Under the pieces are notes generated by a model. The model was not told the origin of the DNA. It searched no databases and worked only from the letters and a program-made list of their open reading frames with translations. Source: Hepsetus odoe (lineage: Eukaryota; Chordata; Actinopteri; Characiformes; Hepsetidae). Taken from it: DNA of 64,000 bases. The stretch spans positions 29,715,046 to 29,779,045 of the forward strand of contig CM029370.1 of the NCBI GenBank assembly GCA_017165825.1, read 5' to 3'. The stretch's first letter is position 1, and the number at the start of each line of letters is the position of its first letter. Shown in pieces: positions 1 through 12,500 of this stretch. A program made the translations under genes and the position numbers.

Positions 1-187
1 TCCCTGACTTTGTGCGAGTGTACCTAGAAGAACTGATGCTGGTAGTAACACCAAGATTTTTCTTTTGTTCGCTCACTTTGCATTTTGTAAATTGATAAAA
101 ATAAACAATCATTATTTCTATTTCTGAAAGCGTTCTTTGTTTACAGCATTTTTTCACACCTGCCTAAAACTTTTGCACAGTACCGTA
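1..187 (+). mobile_element. Tc1-like transposon fragment, right end
   Basis: Begins inside the transposase 3' end (a CASVPRR-like reading) and ends with the terminal sequence CCTAAAACTTTTGCACAGTA. The same end recurs at 10345, 21551 and 32226. It lies in the next dnah8 intron. No transposase is intact. Confidence 0.7.
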
Positions 188-529
188 GTCAGTTAAAAGT
201 GATTGCCTATGGGTGTCTGAATACTTAGAAAGGGGGAACAGGCTTTATTTACATTTTTTTCAAAGGAAAATCTAGGGAGGAAAATCACACATGGCTTTGT
301 TTAAAATAAGGATCTTAGTTTTCTGAGACTAAATGTCTTTCAATCAAATGTAGGATTCTTCTCATGTTATCGTTACAACAACGAAAAAATGTATGACCTT
401 GTTTTTTTCTGACCGAGCAGACCGTATATAGACGTTAAACTACTCGACCCGTAAAGCTTTACATATAGTTATAGACCAATTCGCCACTTCACAGGATGTC
501 TTTAGGAACAATACGCTTGTTTAATGTAC

Positions 530-3500
530 CTTTTGTGGTGCTGAGTTTATAAAGTAAATTGTCTTCAAGCTCTTTCATCTTTCTTTTGTTAGCTGTGACA
601 TCCTCCATGAGCTTCAGTCTCTCAGCTTCCAGCTCCTGTTAAGACATTTTTTAAGAACATGTGGAATCATAGAAGAGAATCAGGAACACGCTATAACGTA
701 TTAATTTACTGACTTACATATTTCTCAGTGAGAATGACTCTGCCCAGCAGCTGGTTTTCCAGACCCTTCGTTGTCACTGTAAAGTCAATGATGGAAGTCT
801 TCGCACTGACCTCTGGGGTGAAGGTTGGGTTTGAGAGCTTTGTAGTGATGTACAGCTGAAAACCATCCATGATTTCTGTCTCTTTATCTCCAACTTTGAC
901 CTGTCATGTGCAACAGCTGCTTTGTATCTTCATTTATTATAATCATCTCTCCACAGTGAAATCTGCATGAACAACTGTCTGTACATTGCATGTGTCTTAT
1001 ATGGTCACCTTTAAGGTAGATCCTGACTTGATGAAGTTTTTTTCAAGCACGTTGTCGAGAGCTGGGTCAAGCTCTTCACGTACATCTTCAATGAGCAGAG
1101 GGCGACCAAGAGAAAGACTGTCTTCCAGGTGAGTTCGGAAAAATTTGTGATTCAGAGACGTGACCTTGGAAGATGAAATAAAATATTTACTGAGTGGTAT
1201 ATCAGGATCACAGGATATTAGTCATTCTTCTTCTTCTTCTTCTTCTTTTGGCTGGCCCCAGCAGATCATCTATCTCCATGTCTTCCTGTCCTCTACATCT
1301 TCCTCCTTCAAACCAACAACCTGCATGTTCTCTCTCACCATGTCCATAAACCTCTTTGGTCTTCCTCTTTTCCTCTTACCTGGCAGGTCCATCTTCAGCA
1401 TCCTCCTTCCAATATACTCCTCGTCTTTCCTCTGGACATGTCCAAACCAACCCAACCTTTCTTTGCTAACTTTGTCCTCAGAACGTCTAACCTGAACTGT
1501 CCCTCTAATGTACTCATTTCTAATACGGTCCAATCTTTAACTCTGACACCTCCTGTCTTTTCATCAGCGTCACAGTCTCCAACCGGTACAACATAGCTGG
1601 TCTCACTGCTGTCCTGTAAACCTTCCCATTCACTCTTGCTGGTATTCGTCTGTCACAGTTCACTCCTGTCACTCTTCTCCACCCATTCCATCCAGCCTGC
1701 ACTCTCTTCTTCACCTCTCTTCCACACTTGCCGTTACTATGAACAGTTGATACCAAGTATTTGAACTCCTCCACCTTCACCTCCTCTACTACTTCTATCC
1801 TAACCACTCCACTTTCCTCCCTTTCATTCACACTCATGTATTCTGTTTTTGTACTTCTCACTTTTATTCCTCTCATCTCTAGAGCAGATCTCTATCTCTC
1901 CAGGTTCTCCTCAAACTGCTCCCTACTCTCACTACAGATCACAATATCATCAGCAAAAATCATCGTCCACAGAAACTCCTGTCTAACCTCGTCCCTCAAC
2001 CTGTCCATTACTACTGCAAACAAGGATGGACTTCAAACATTTACATGTACGGCATTTAGCAGACATCCAGAGCGACTTCCTTGTCCTAATTACAGGGACA
2101 GTCCCCCCTGGAGACACTCAGGGTTAAGGGTCTTGCACAGGAACCCAATGGTGTTTGTACTAGAGGTGGGACTCGAACCTGGGACTTCTTGATCCATAGG
2201 TCCATAGGCAAGTACCCTACCACTAGACCACCACCATCACTCTTCACATACTCACAAACACCTCCCCATTACTCCTTCCATCCACACCATGGTAGAACAG
2301 TTTAAACCCTCCTCCAGTAGACCTGGTTTCACTACCCTTCCATCTAGTCTCTCACACACAGAAAATCAACCTTCCTTCTCTCCATCATATCAGCTCATTC
2401 TCTACCTTTACCAGTCACGCTGCCAACATTCAAAGTCCCTACTCTCACTTCCACTCTCCTCCACTTCCTTCTCTCATCCTCCCTCCAGACAGGCCTTCCT
2501 CCTCTTCTTCTTCTTCTTCTTCTTCTTCTTTGTCCAACAGTAGTCCAGTTTCCACCAGCACCCTGTAGGCTAACAGTACTGGTGGCGGTCGTTCTTAACC
2601 CGGGCCTCGACCAATCCGGCATGGAAGTCTTTTTCATTGTTTGCATATTGTTTTGTCAAAAGTTTTACACCAGATGCCCTTCCTGATGTAACACTCCCCA
2701 TTTATCTGGTACTGGGACCAGCACAAAGAAATACACTGGCTTGTGCATACCTATTGGCTGGGTTCATCATCTGAGTGTATGCATTAAATACACATTTTAA
2801 AGAAACACGTATGTCTGTACAGTAACTCAGACTTCACTTTCAGTGAATACAATACAAGACCATATTTCATTCGTCATTTAAAGGCTCATTTTGGATAGCA
2901 TGCATCAACTCTTCATTAGCATATCTAACCTGGAGGTCATTATTTTTTTCTTTATTTTTAATCCAAGCCTTTCCTTGATTCTGTGGATCAATGAGAAGAG
3001 GAAATCGAGTAGCCTTTGTGACAATGATGCCATTCTGCACTGACAGATCATCCCCTGGCAGCCCCTGAAGACTCCATTCACTTATCTGAGAGAGGAAAAG
3101 AAAGGGAAAGCCATTTCCTTCAATAATGTTCCTTTTAAACATCTTTTAAAATAAGGAGAGAGCTACATCTCTGCTTTCGGGCAGCGGTGGCCTAGTGGTT
3201 AGGGAATTGAGCCCCAGATCGGAAGATTGTGGGTTCGATTCCCTCACCAGAAGGTTGCCCTGAGGTACCCTTGAGCAAAGTGCCGTCCCCTTCACTGCTC
3301 CCCAGGCACTTTCAATAGCTACCCCATGCTGCACATGTGTGTATGGGTGAAACGCAGAGGTTGAATTTCGTTGTGTTGTGCTGTGCTGCGTTTCACAATG
3401 ACAAGGGTAGTCACTTTCACTTTAATGAATCCTTAATTGTGAACTAATCTTAAAATGTAATACTGGGTGTTCTTTCATATCACTAATTCATTTGATTAAT

Positions 3501-6500
3501 TTATGAACCATTATTCCCTTTATAACCCATATTAAAATAAAAAAGTTCAAATGTTCCTACTGTAGGCTGGTCCACCAACATGGAAGTTAAATTCAGGTTC
3601 TCAGTGAAGGGGATTTTTCTCCTTCGGAGCTCTGTGTCCCAGACGTCCTTCAGTAGCATGTTTCGGAAAGTCTGGTTAAAAGGGCCGCAGTAAGACAGGA
3701 AGCCTGTCAGCTGCAAAACATCTCCAACAAGTCTATTGTAAAGATAAAGAGATACACTTTTTAAAAAAAGACTCAAATTAACATTGATCAGTGCTTCCTG
3801 GCTGTTTCAGTGTATTCATTAAGAAACACATGCCTGATTATTTGTGATTTAAACTCTTTGCTCTGCTCAGTCCAGCGTATTTTTTCTCCACTCAGTCCAT
3901 CAATCAGCACTGAAGCTGCCTGCATTTTATTTCTGCACATTTGTGCATCATTCAACAAGTCCTGGAAAAGAAAGCAACAAGAACAAAGGGTGCTTTTGGT
4001 TTTTCTATCCAGATCCTACATGCCGGAACCAGAGTTTCTGCTGTGAAGAGTTTTATTCTTTATTGCTCAAAATGGTAATTAAAGCACTACTTTAAGGTTT
4101 CATGATCCTCCTGTCTATAATCTGATACCATTTGCACAAATGTCACATCTGCCAAATTTCAAACTTCATATAATTTTGACACAATGAAAAAAGAAGAAAC
4201 AATTGCAGATCTGTTCCTAGGCATCCAGAAGATGACAGTTTGGTTAATGTACATTAAAAAAAGAGGTAACAACTGTGTTCATATGTTAAGAACATCGAAA
4301 AAATACAATAATGCCAAGCAACATTAGCCTTTCAGGGAAACTGTCAGGGAAACAAGAAGCCGCATCATTGTTCTTAAATTTTGCCTTTCAGTTCTAGTAT
4401 CTAGTATCTTTGCCTTGTTCGCTGTTCCCGACATTCATACGGAACTAACCAACAGAATTTTTTTGCCTGGTCAGCTAAATATTGGTGTGACTGTTGAGTT
4501 CTAGCATTTGTTCCCTATGATAGTTTTGTGGCTTCAACAGTAAACCAAAACTATTTTGTATTCTCTGACTACATCTGGGTTTACTGAAAAACTGTGGATT
4601 TCATGTACCTGTTTCTCCTTCATGGCTGCATCAAATTTGGCCTGCACCTTGTCCAGCTCTATCTGCTTTTCATCCAGTTGAGCTTGGGCCTTAGCCAGCT
4701 CAGCATTAGCTAATGCCAGTCTACCCTCCTGAACAACTAGATTGGCCTTGAGAGAAGATACACAATTGACATGTTTCATGACATATTACTTTAAAAGTGC
4801 ATTTTATGTATAATCATGAAAATGCTCTGCTGCTTCTGAAATATCCATGCAAGATCCATATATGTTCTTGCATTACCGTGACCTGTAACCATGTTTACTT
4901 ATTACAACATATATTTTTGTGCTTCTCCTCACAGAGACACAAAGTGGCCCTAACTACAGCCTGTTAATTTTATCGAACCTTGAGGGGCAGGACTTCCTTA
5001 TTGATTTCAAAGAAGATGGCCATGGACTGCGTCCAGGACAATAGACCAGCCACGTTGCCACAAACTTTCTTGGCATTCTCAAGTGTATAGTCCTCCATCT
5101 GGAAGTATGGCTGCAGCAGCTCAACCATCTCCTCATTTATGGTGTCCTTAGGAAATTGCTGGAGTGAAGTCATGAATCCACTGGCACTCATGAGCTTGGA
5201 AGAAAAAGAAACCGAAGTTCAAAGAGAAAGTACTTCAGGGATGGTTTCACATTTAAGATGAACATGGTTGTTCCCAGACTGCTGAGTTACAGTGCTCACT
5301 GTTCTGTGATGCTTTGGTTTAAATATTGAAGAGGTTTACCTTTAGTGCTTCACCCCAGGATGGCTTATGGCAAGACCTCTCTGAATCAATGGTGATGGGG
5401 TCCAGCTTCTTCTGGAAGAGCAGAAGGCAGCAGTCCATGATTCTCATGATTAAGTGCGGAGGTTTGGCCAGTTTTCTCACTGTTGCAATATCAGCTGGCT
5501 TGATGGTCTGTTGAAGAGAAGAGTGAGAATTATACAATGTTTGCTCAAATGAAGGTTATTCCTGTAAAGAAAAAGCAGGGGCAGTTTTTTTTTACACAGT
5601 TGATGAACGTGCAGGGGAAAAAGGACAAGAAAACATGTTCTAAAAAACAGATGTAGAGACTGAGATGGGTGGCTTTGGTAATTGCATGTATTTGTTAACA
5701 GCTACGTATTTTCTGGTCTAAAATATATCAGCTTGAATCAAGATCTATATTCTGGATGCAGAGAAATTTGCATTGTGTTTGATTTCATTTAATATTATTT
5801 ATTTTTATTCATTTATTCATTAATTTTATTTATTAGAAAATACCCTGACTTAGTGAAAACTTATTGTTTAAAGGAAAAGTCAGTGGTTATGGAAAATACA
5901 ATTAAGACTCTTCACATGGTAGTTTTGAGATTTATACAGTTAATCAGTAAAATTCATAGCAATTAATCTATTCACTTGCGGATTTTATTGACTTTCTTTG
6001 TTGACTCACGTTCAAAGCTGCCTCAGCCTCTGCAAGTGCAGGTTTAGCTGCCTCCAGTTTATTTTCTGCAATTGCCTTTTCCTTTTCTATTCCTTCCACA
6101 ATTCTGAGGGCTTTATCTTTGACAATCTGGACCTCGTTTTTGACCACGGAAGCAGCCTCAGCACTCATAGTCACCTCTGCCAAGACCTGTACATGGATGC
6201 ATCTGAGGACTCAGAGATTTATTAAAATAAGTGAAAGTGCTCCTCTCAGTGCATTCTCTGTACCTTATCTGCTTTGACAGACGCCACAGCAAGCTCTTTC
6301 TCCTTTACTACCAGGTGTTTTGACAGCTGGGCTACAGATTCACTGGCTTCCATCAGTTTAGCAAGACCTGAAACATTAAGTACCACATGCTCTCTCATAC
6401 AGATCTACGGCAATTTACAACAAGTAGCCAAAAAAATAAACAAGCTTATCTTAATCTTACCAATGTTCATTCGTTCAGCCAAAGTGTTGATGTGGTTATA

Positions 6501-9500
6501 TTTTTCTGCATATACATTCTTAAATCCATTGATGAAAGACAAGTAAGATTTAGGAGTCACATATGTTCTCCGTCTGAACCTGAATCATAAAAAATAAAAA
6601 AATAAAACAATTAAGGTAAAATTGTTGTAAAAGAGTGTTGTTCAGTGAGACAAAAACACCTCCCAAGAAGAATCTTCCCTGTGAAAATAAACTCGAAGAG
6701 GCCATGAGGACGAAACACGAAAGGACGAAAGAGGACGAAAAAGAGGAATCAAGGTCACAGACTCGAGGTCATTCTTGGCTTAAGACTGCTTCTGAAGGAG
6801 GGGCTGCTCTACAACTTGTACAAAGCTTTGAAATGGGATATCCTTCAAGTCAGCCATCGTCACTGCCTTCAAGTCAGCCATCGTCACTCCAATCCTGAAG
6901 AAACCATCTCTTGATTGCACTGATTTGAACAATTACAGACCAGTATCCCTTCTCCCCTTTCTCTCCAAAGTCTTGGAGCGAGCAGTATTTAACCAACTCA
7001 ACGTCTTCTTGGCTCAAAATGGTCTCCAGGATCCCTACCAGTCTGGATTTAAAACATCGCACTCAACCGAAACGGCTCTTCTGGCAGTCACTCATGAACT
7101 CCATGCTGCAAGATCTAACAACCTGTCCTCAGTCTTGATTCTCCTTGATCTCTCGGCGGCCTTTGACACAGTGAACCACCAGCTCCTCCTGACCACTCTC
7201 TCCAACCTGGGGATTGCTGGCTCTGCCTGGCAGTGGTTCACTTCATACCTACAGGATCGTCAGTACCAAGTGTCATGGCAGGGCCATCGGTCCACTCCAC
7301 GAAATTTGATAACTGGCGTTCCCCAAGGATCGGTCCTTGGCCCCCTTCTATTTTCTCTATATACCGGCTCTCTGGGGAAGGTCATACTCTCTCATGGCTT
7401 CTCCTACCATTCTTATGCAGACGACACCCAACTTATCCTCTCTTTTCCCTCCTACGATCAACAGGTCTCTACCCGAATCTCTAACTGCCTGGCTGACATC
7501 TCTGCATGGATGACAGCTCACCACCTCAAGCTCAACCCTAACAAGACTGAGCTTCTCTACTTCGAAGGCCATCAATCTCCGCCTCAGGACCTTCACATCT
7601 CCTGTGGCGGTTCACTTCTCGTCCCAACTCGATCGGCTAGGAACCTCGGTGTCACTTTCGACAACGAGCTCTCCTTCTCCTCCCATGTCCTTAATCTCTC
7701 TAGGTCCTGCCGGCACCTTCTTTTCAACATTAGAAGAATCCGTCCTTTCCTCTCCACCCAGGCAACCCAACTGCTGGTCCAGTCCCTGGTCATCTCGAAA
7801 CTGGACTACTGCAACTCTCTTCTGGCAGGCCTTCCTCTGAAGGCAACAAGACCTCTACAATTGATTCAAAACGCTGCCGCTAGACTGGTCTTCAACCATC
7901 CCAAGTTCTCTTCATCCACTCCTCTGCTGCGGGATCTACACTGGCTCCCAGTGGCTGCTCTTATCAGGTTTAAAACTCTAACTCTCGCTTACAAGGCTAC
8001 TAACAGCCTTGCACCATCTTACTTGTTGGCTCTAATCAGACATCGTGTCTCTTCTCGTCCCCTCAGACCATCAAGCACTGCTCGTCTTGAACCCCCACCG
8101 TTGAAAAACAGAGGAAGACAAGCATCAAGACTCTTCTCAGTTCTGGCCCCTCAATGGTGGAATGAACTTCCCCCTGATGGTCAGAACTGCTGAGTCCCTT
8201 GCTGTTTTCAAACGCAGATTAAAGACCCACCTGTTCACTGAATTTCTGAGGGGCTAATCCCTCCCAAACCATCCACTCTCCTACCCTTACTCCTTCTTTC
8301 CTAAACACCTCTACTCTCTCCTACTCTCCCACCCCTGCTCTCCTTTCCAAAAAAAATAAAAAATAAAAAAAAATAAATTGTTTTTATGGTGTATACTTGT
8401 TACAAGGCTATTGTCTGTTGCTTAGGTGGTACTAGCTAATCAGCAGTTCTGATCTGTGCTAGTTACTAAGATGTTGATCTGTTGTGGAAATTAAGCACTG
8501 TTGTAAGTCGCTCTGGATAAGAGCGTCTGCTAAATGCCGTAAATGTAAATGTAAATGGATATGCTTCAAGTTAATACTAACAGCCACATGAATTATTCAC
8601 AAGTGATCATAATAAGCATTTAAAGTGCAAAAAGTTCTAGTATAATGAAAAATTTGAGGCAGGATTTAACAAAGCTCATACCTTTCAAAGTAGCTTTCGC
8701 AGGCAGACGAGACTTTGTCGTGATAAATGCCCATAGTCTCAACAACAGCAGTCTTCACTTCAGGGGAGCAGACCATATGGAAGTCAGAGAGAAAATATTG
8801 GGACACTGCAACCAGAGCTTCCTTCGGCCATCGGGTAAACCAGTCCATAGTGCAGCCTGATATCAATCCAGGGAACTTCATAGAGCGCAGGCGGAACTTC
8901 TCCCCCACCTAGTCAGACAACAAAATTAATTATGATAATATTTTTGTTGAGGTCTGGATGGGAAAGCCCTTGTATGCATAGACTGTGTAATGTCTGTGCT
9001 AAAAAGCTGAAGAGCCTGTCTTACCGGGGAAAAGCACAACACAACATGAAGGTTCTTTTTGACACGCGAAATGAAAAAATCGTACAAATTGTCAAAAGTC
9101 TGCGGCACTCGAGGTAACTCCTTTTTCATCATAGGACTGAGAGTCTGTGCTATCTCATCAATCTCATCTCGAGCAAACAGGTTAGGCACCTGAAAAAACA
9201 CATGAACTGAACATGTCTGAAACAAACATGCACTCAATAAAGCCAGAAATGATGAACGTTAGAGAAGACTTTACCTCTCCTGAGGACAGCACATTGTTGA
9301 GGTACTCCAAGAACGCTTCATCTTTGATTTCATTGTCTGTAAAAATGAATGTGATGCCTTTTCCATTTCCACCTGCAATTCTAAAAAGCACCTTCAGGTC
9401 TTCCATCAAGTTGCTGACGCTATAAGTTCTGTGAGGCGCAGCACAAAAGTACAAAATCATTTCTACATTCCCATTCAGTGTCTTTTACTAACGACTGGCA

Positions 9501-12500
9501 GTGTCCTGTGATTTACCTGGTGAGTGTGATCTGGAATATACTGTAACCAGCAATATAGGAGGCTAAACGAGTAAGGCTCTGCTTTCCTGATCCCCCTACT
9601 CCAACAAGCAGAGCGCTCCCACCATCCGTCCGAATGATGCGAGAGATCTGTATCACAGAGAAACTATAAGGGTTTCGTTTCTAAAGAAGACAACATGTGC
9701 TGTAGGAAAAAAACTTTGAAAGACCGACCTTGATAAGGTGAGTCATCGCATCAGTAAAGAAGACAAGGTCGAGATGAGAGCCTCGGATAGCCTCGTTGTA
9801 TTGGCTTTGATAGTGCTGCAATTTTTCTGACAGGAACTCAAAATTCAGCACCTGAGAAAGCCCCAACATGTACATGATATGTATTCCTTTAACAGATGCT
9901 CTAATGCAGAGCAATTCACAAAAACAAAATCAACAACTAAATACAAATGTCCACACATAAAAGTCTCCGTAAATACATTAAGAAAATTTAACCTTACACA
10001 AGAGCTATAACATATCTTGCTCTGGGTCATAAAACATAAGGGGACGCCTGCTTTTGTCGTAAACAAATGTTAAAAAAGAACAAAAGATCGTTCTTTTCTT
10101 TTAGTTGGGAACGACCTACCGGCCGAGTTCCTTCAGAAACCGTGTGCGAGTGTACCTAGAAGAATTGATGCTGTTTTGAGGGCAAAGGGTGGTCACACCA
10201 AATATTGATTTGATTTAGATTCTCTTTTGTTCATTCACTGCATTTTGTTGATTGATGAAAATAAATGATGAACACTTCCATTTCTGAAAGCGCTCTGTTT
10301 ACAGCATTTTTTCACACCTGCCTAAAACTTTTGCACAGTGCTGTAGGTAAGGAAATCTTAAATGTGGGTGCAAAATATAGTTATGAAATTCTAATGACTA
10401 ATTTTAATAGCATTAAAAAACAAGATCATTGTCACATAGTTTGTACCTGCTCATACATTTTTGGTGCTTCAAGACAGGCATCATCAGCCTCTTCGCCTGT
10501 AGGCTCTGGAGCCTCTCGTAAAAAATCCACAAAATAAGGATCCGGGTGGATTCTCTGCATCAAAGCAGGACCCACATGTTCCTGGATGACCTGGGAAACA
10601 GCGTTCTCAAACCATTGCTTATCCTCAATGCACACAAACCTGGAGAAACAGGAGACACAGCAAAACATGGCCTGTGTAAATATTATCTAGCCACTGAAGC
10701 ATTGTGTAGAATACTTTGCAACAGAGGAACTGACATAACCATGGATTAACCTGTCTGCAATCACTCGTGCACATTCACATTTGAACAAAGCCAGAAGAGT
10801 GGAGACGTCATCACACTCTTCTGATCTGACTTTCAGCATGCCTTGCCAGATCCTGGACAGGTCTCTCAAGTTAAAGAAGTAGTGAAATTTTGACGGCGTA
10901 GGCAACATCTTGACCTGTGAAACAAACCATAATTCGCAAACAGAATCTAAACAAATTTACTTCAAATAATTCTCGGGTGATGTATTCACTTTTGTCCATT
11001 GCCAGAGGATCCGGGAGGCAGGTACCAAACGTTTCACTGTTTCTGAAATCGTTGATTTAAAAGCTCGACATTCATGGAAATACCCACAGCCAATGATTCC
11101 TAATGAAGCAATAGTTTGATCAAACATGTTACAACAATCAAAACTTTAAAGATATTCAAATTACATGTGCACACTATTATTTTCTATTCATTTGTAGCAA
11201 CATTATCATGCAAGTTAGGTTAAATAATTCCTTAATAAAACTACAATTTTAAAATTTTGGATTTTTTCTGATTAGATCCATTAAACATCTTTATGCATTT
11301 AAATAGTGTAAGGGAAAAAAGGGTGGGTTTTAGGGCTGTAAAAGCTAAACAACAAAACAATCTACTGCATAATGAATCTCTTTCACTTAGGCTATTACCA
11401 AAAATCATGTCGATGGAGGAGTTGGAGGGAAGAGTGCAGTTAAACACTGTAAACTGCCTTTTCAGTCTCTGAGGAATATCGTTCCTGCCACCTCCAGGGT
11501 GGATCATCGCAGCCATCATCTGAACATCAACAATGGCTGTAAAATCCCCGGGTTTATCCAGGCTGTACATGCCAGACATCTCCATCATCTGACGCACCAG
11601 CTCATTGGTGATCTGTACAAAGAAGCCGGATACTTAATCAGCTGGTATATTCTTCTATATTCAGAGATAAAAATTAAATGATTTCTTAGTCTCTTAGACA
11701 AATGAAGGCAGCGTTGTAAGTTGTGAAGGTCTGGCTTTGATTAGTAAATAAAAAGCTGATTGAGTCTGATTGATTATTCATTATTATATTTAAGACATTC
11801 AGTTGTTCATTTGCAGATATTTGTAAAAAGTTCATCCCGTCCACGTGAAGTGCCTATTTATAATTGTGATTACATTTTCTTTTACTACCTGATCTCCCCA
11901 TTCATTGACCACAGGCATGTTGATGTCATCTATGAAAATAGTCATTCTACGTCCTCCAGGGGGTCCATACGTGCTGCCCATCCGTTTCTCTATGTAGCTT
12001 TCTACTGTCCGCTGCAATTATAATGTTTCAACAGGATTTTATAGTCTACTGGCGTTTATGTAAAGTTGTACATATTGAAACACAAATCGGCATGAACATT
12101 TCTCACTTGGAACATCATTGGCTCAGTGGCAGATGAAAAGTTTAGTGATTTGAACAAGTCTGTCTCAGGGTCATATTTCTTTGTGTACCCTTTAATGATT
12201 ACAGTTTTGGCGCTCCCTTGTTCACCAATGACCAGAACAGCCTACGAACACACACACACACGTACGCACGCACACACACACACATATATCAGAAATATAT
12301 CATATCTTGTTTGACAAATTCACAAATTTTTTATCTTCTCATGATTATTTCATTCTTTACAAACCTTGTGCTGCTTTGCTATAGTCTCAATCAAGAAGCT
12401 GGTTCGTGTGTTATCAACATTAGGCACCAGGATAGAAGCGTAATCCGGTACATAGTCTGCAGGATAGATGTATTCCAGCACATACTGACTCCAGTGATCC

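Larger units (their letters stand above)
530..3732 (-). other. dnah8: dnah8 exons 71-75: AAA5 region, truncated by window edge
   Basis: Exons: 3732-3561, 3085-2930, 1164-1009, 900-718, 635-530. They read FTENLNLTSMLVDQPTISEW, LQGLPGDDLSVQNGIIVTKA, RPLLIEDVREELDPALDNVL, then MKELEDNLLYKLSTTKG. This is the AAA5 module, which lacks a usable P-loop in axonemal dyneins. The last exon ends in phase 1 at a GT donor next to 530. The roughly 780-950 remaining residues of a normal heavy chain must lie to the left of the window. The 1.7-kb intron 1165-2929 holds a LINE remnant with a SINE inside it. Confidence 0.86.

Noticed and set aside
3177..3260. tRNA gene suggested by box A and box B
   Set aside because: The promoter boxes belong to the SINE head; the body that follows is SINE-specific and recurs many times.
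6925..8193. 422-residue frame as a host gene
   Set aside because: It is the reverse transcriptase of an L2-type LINE.
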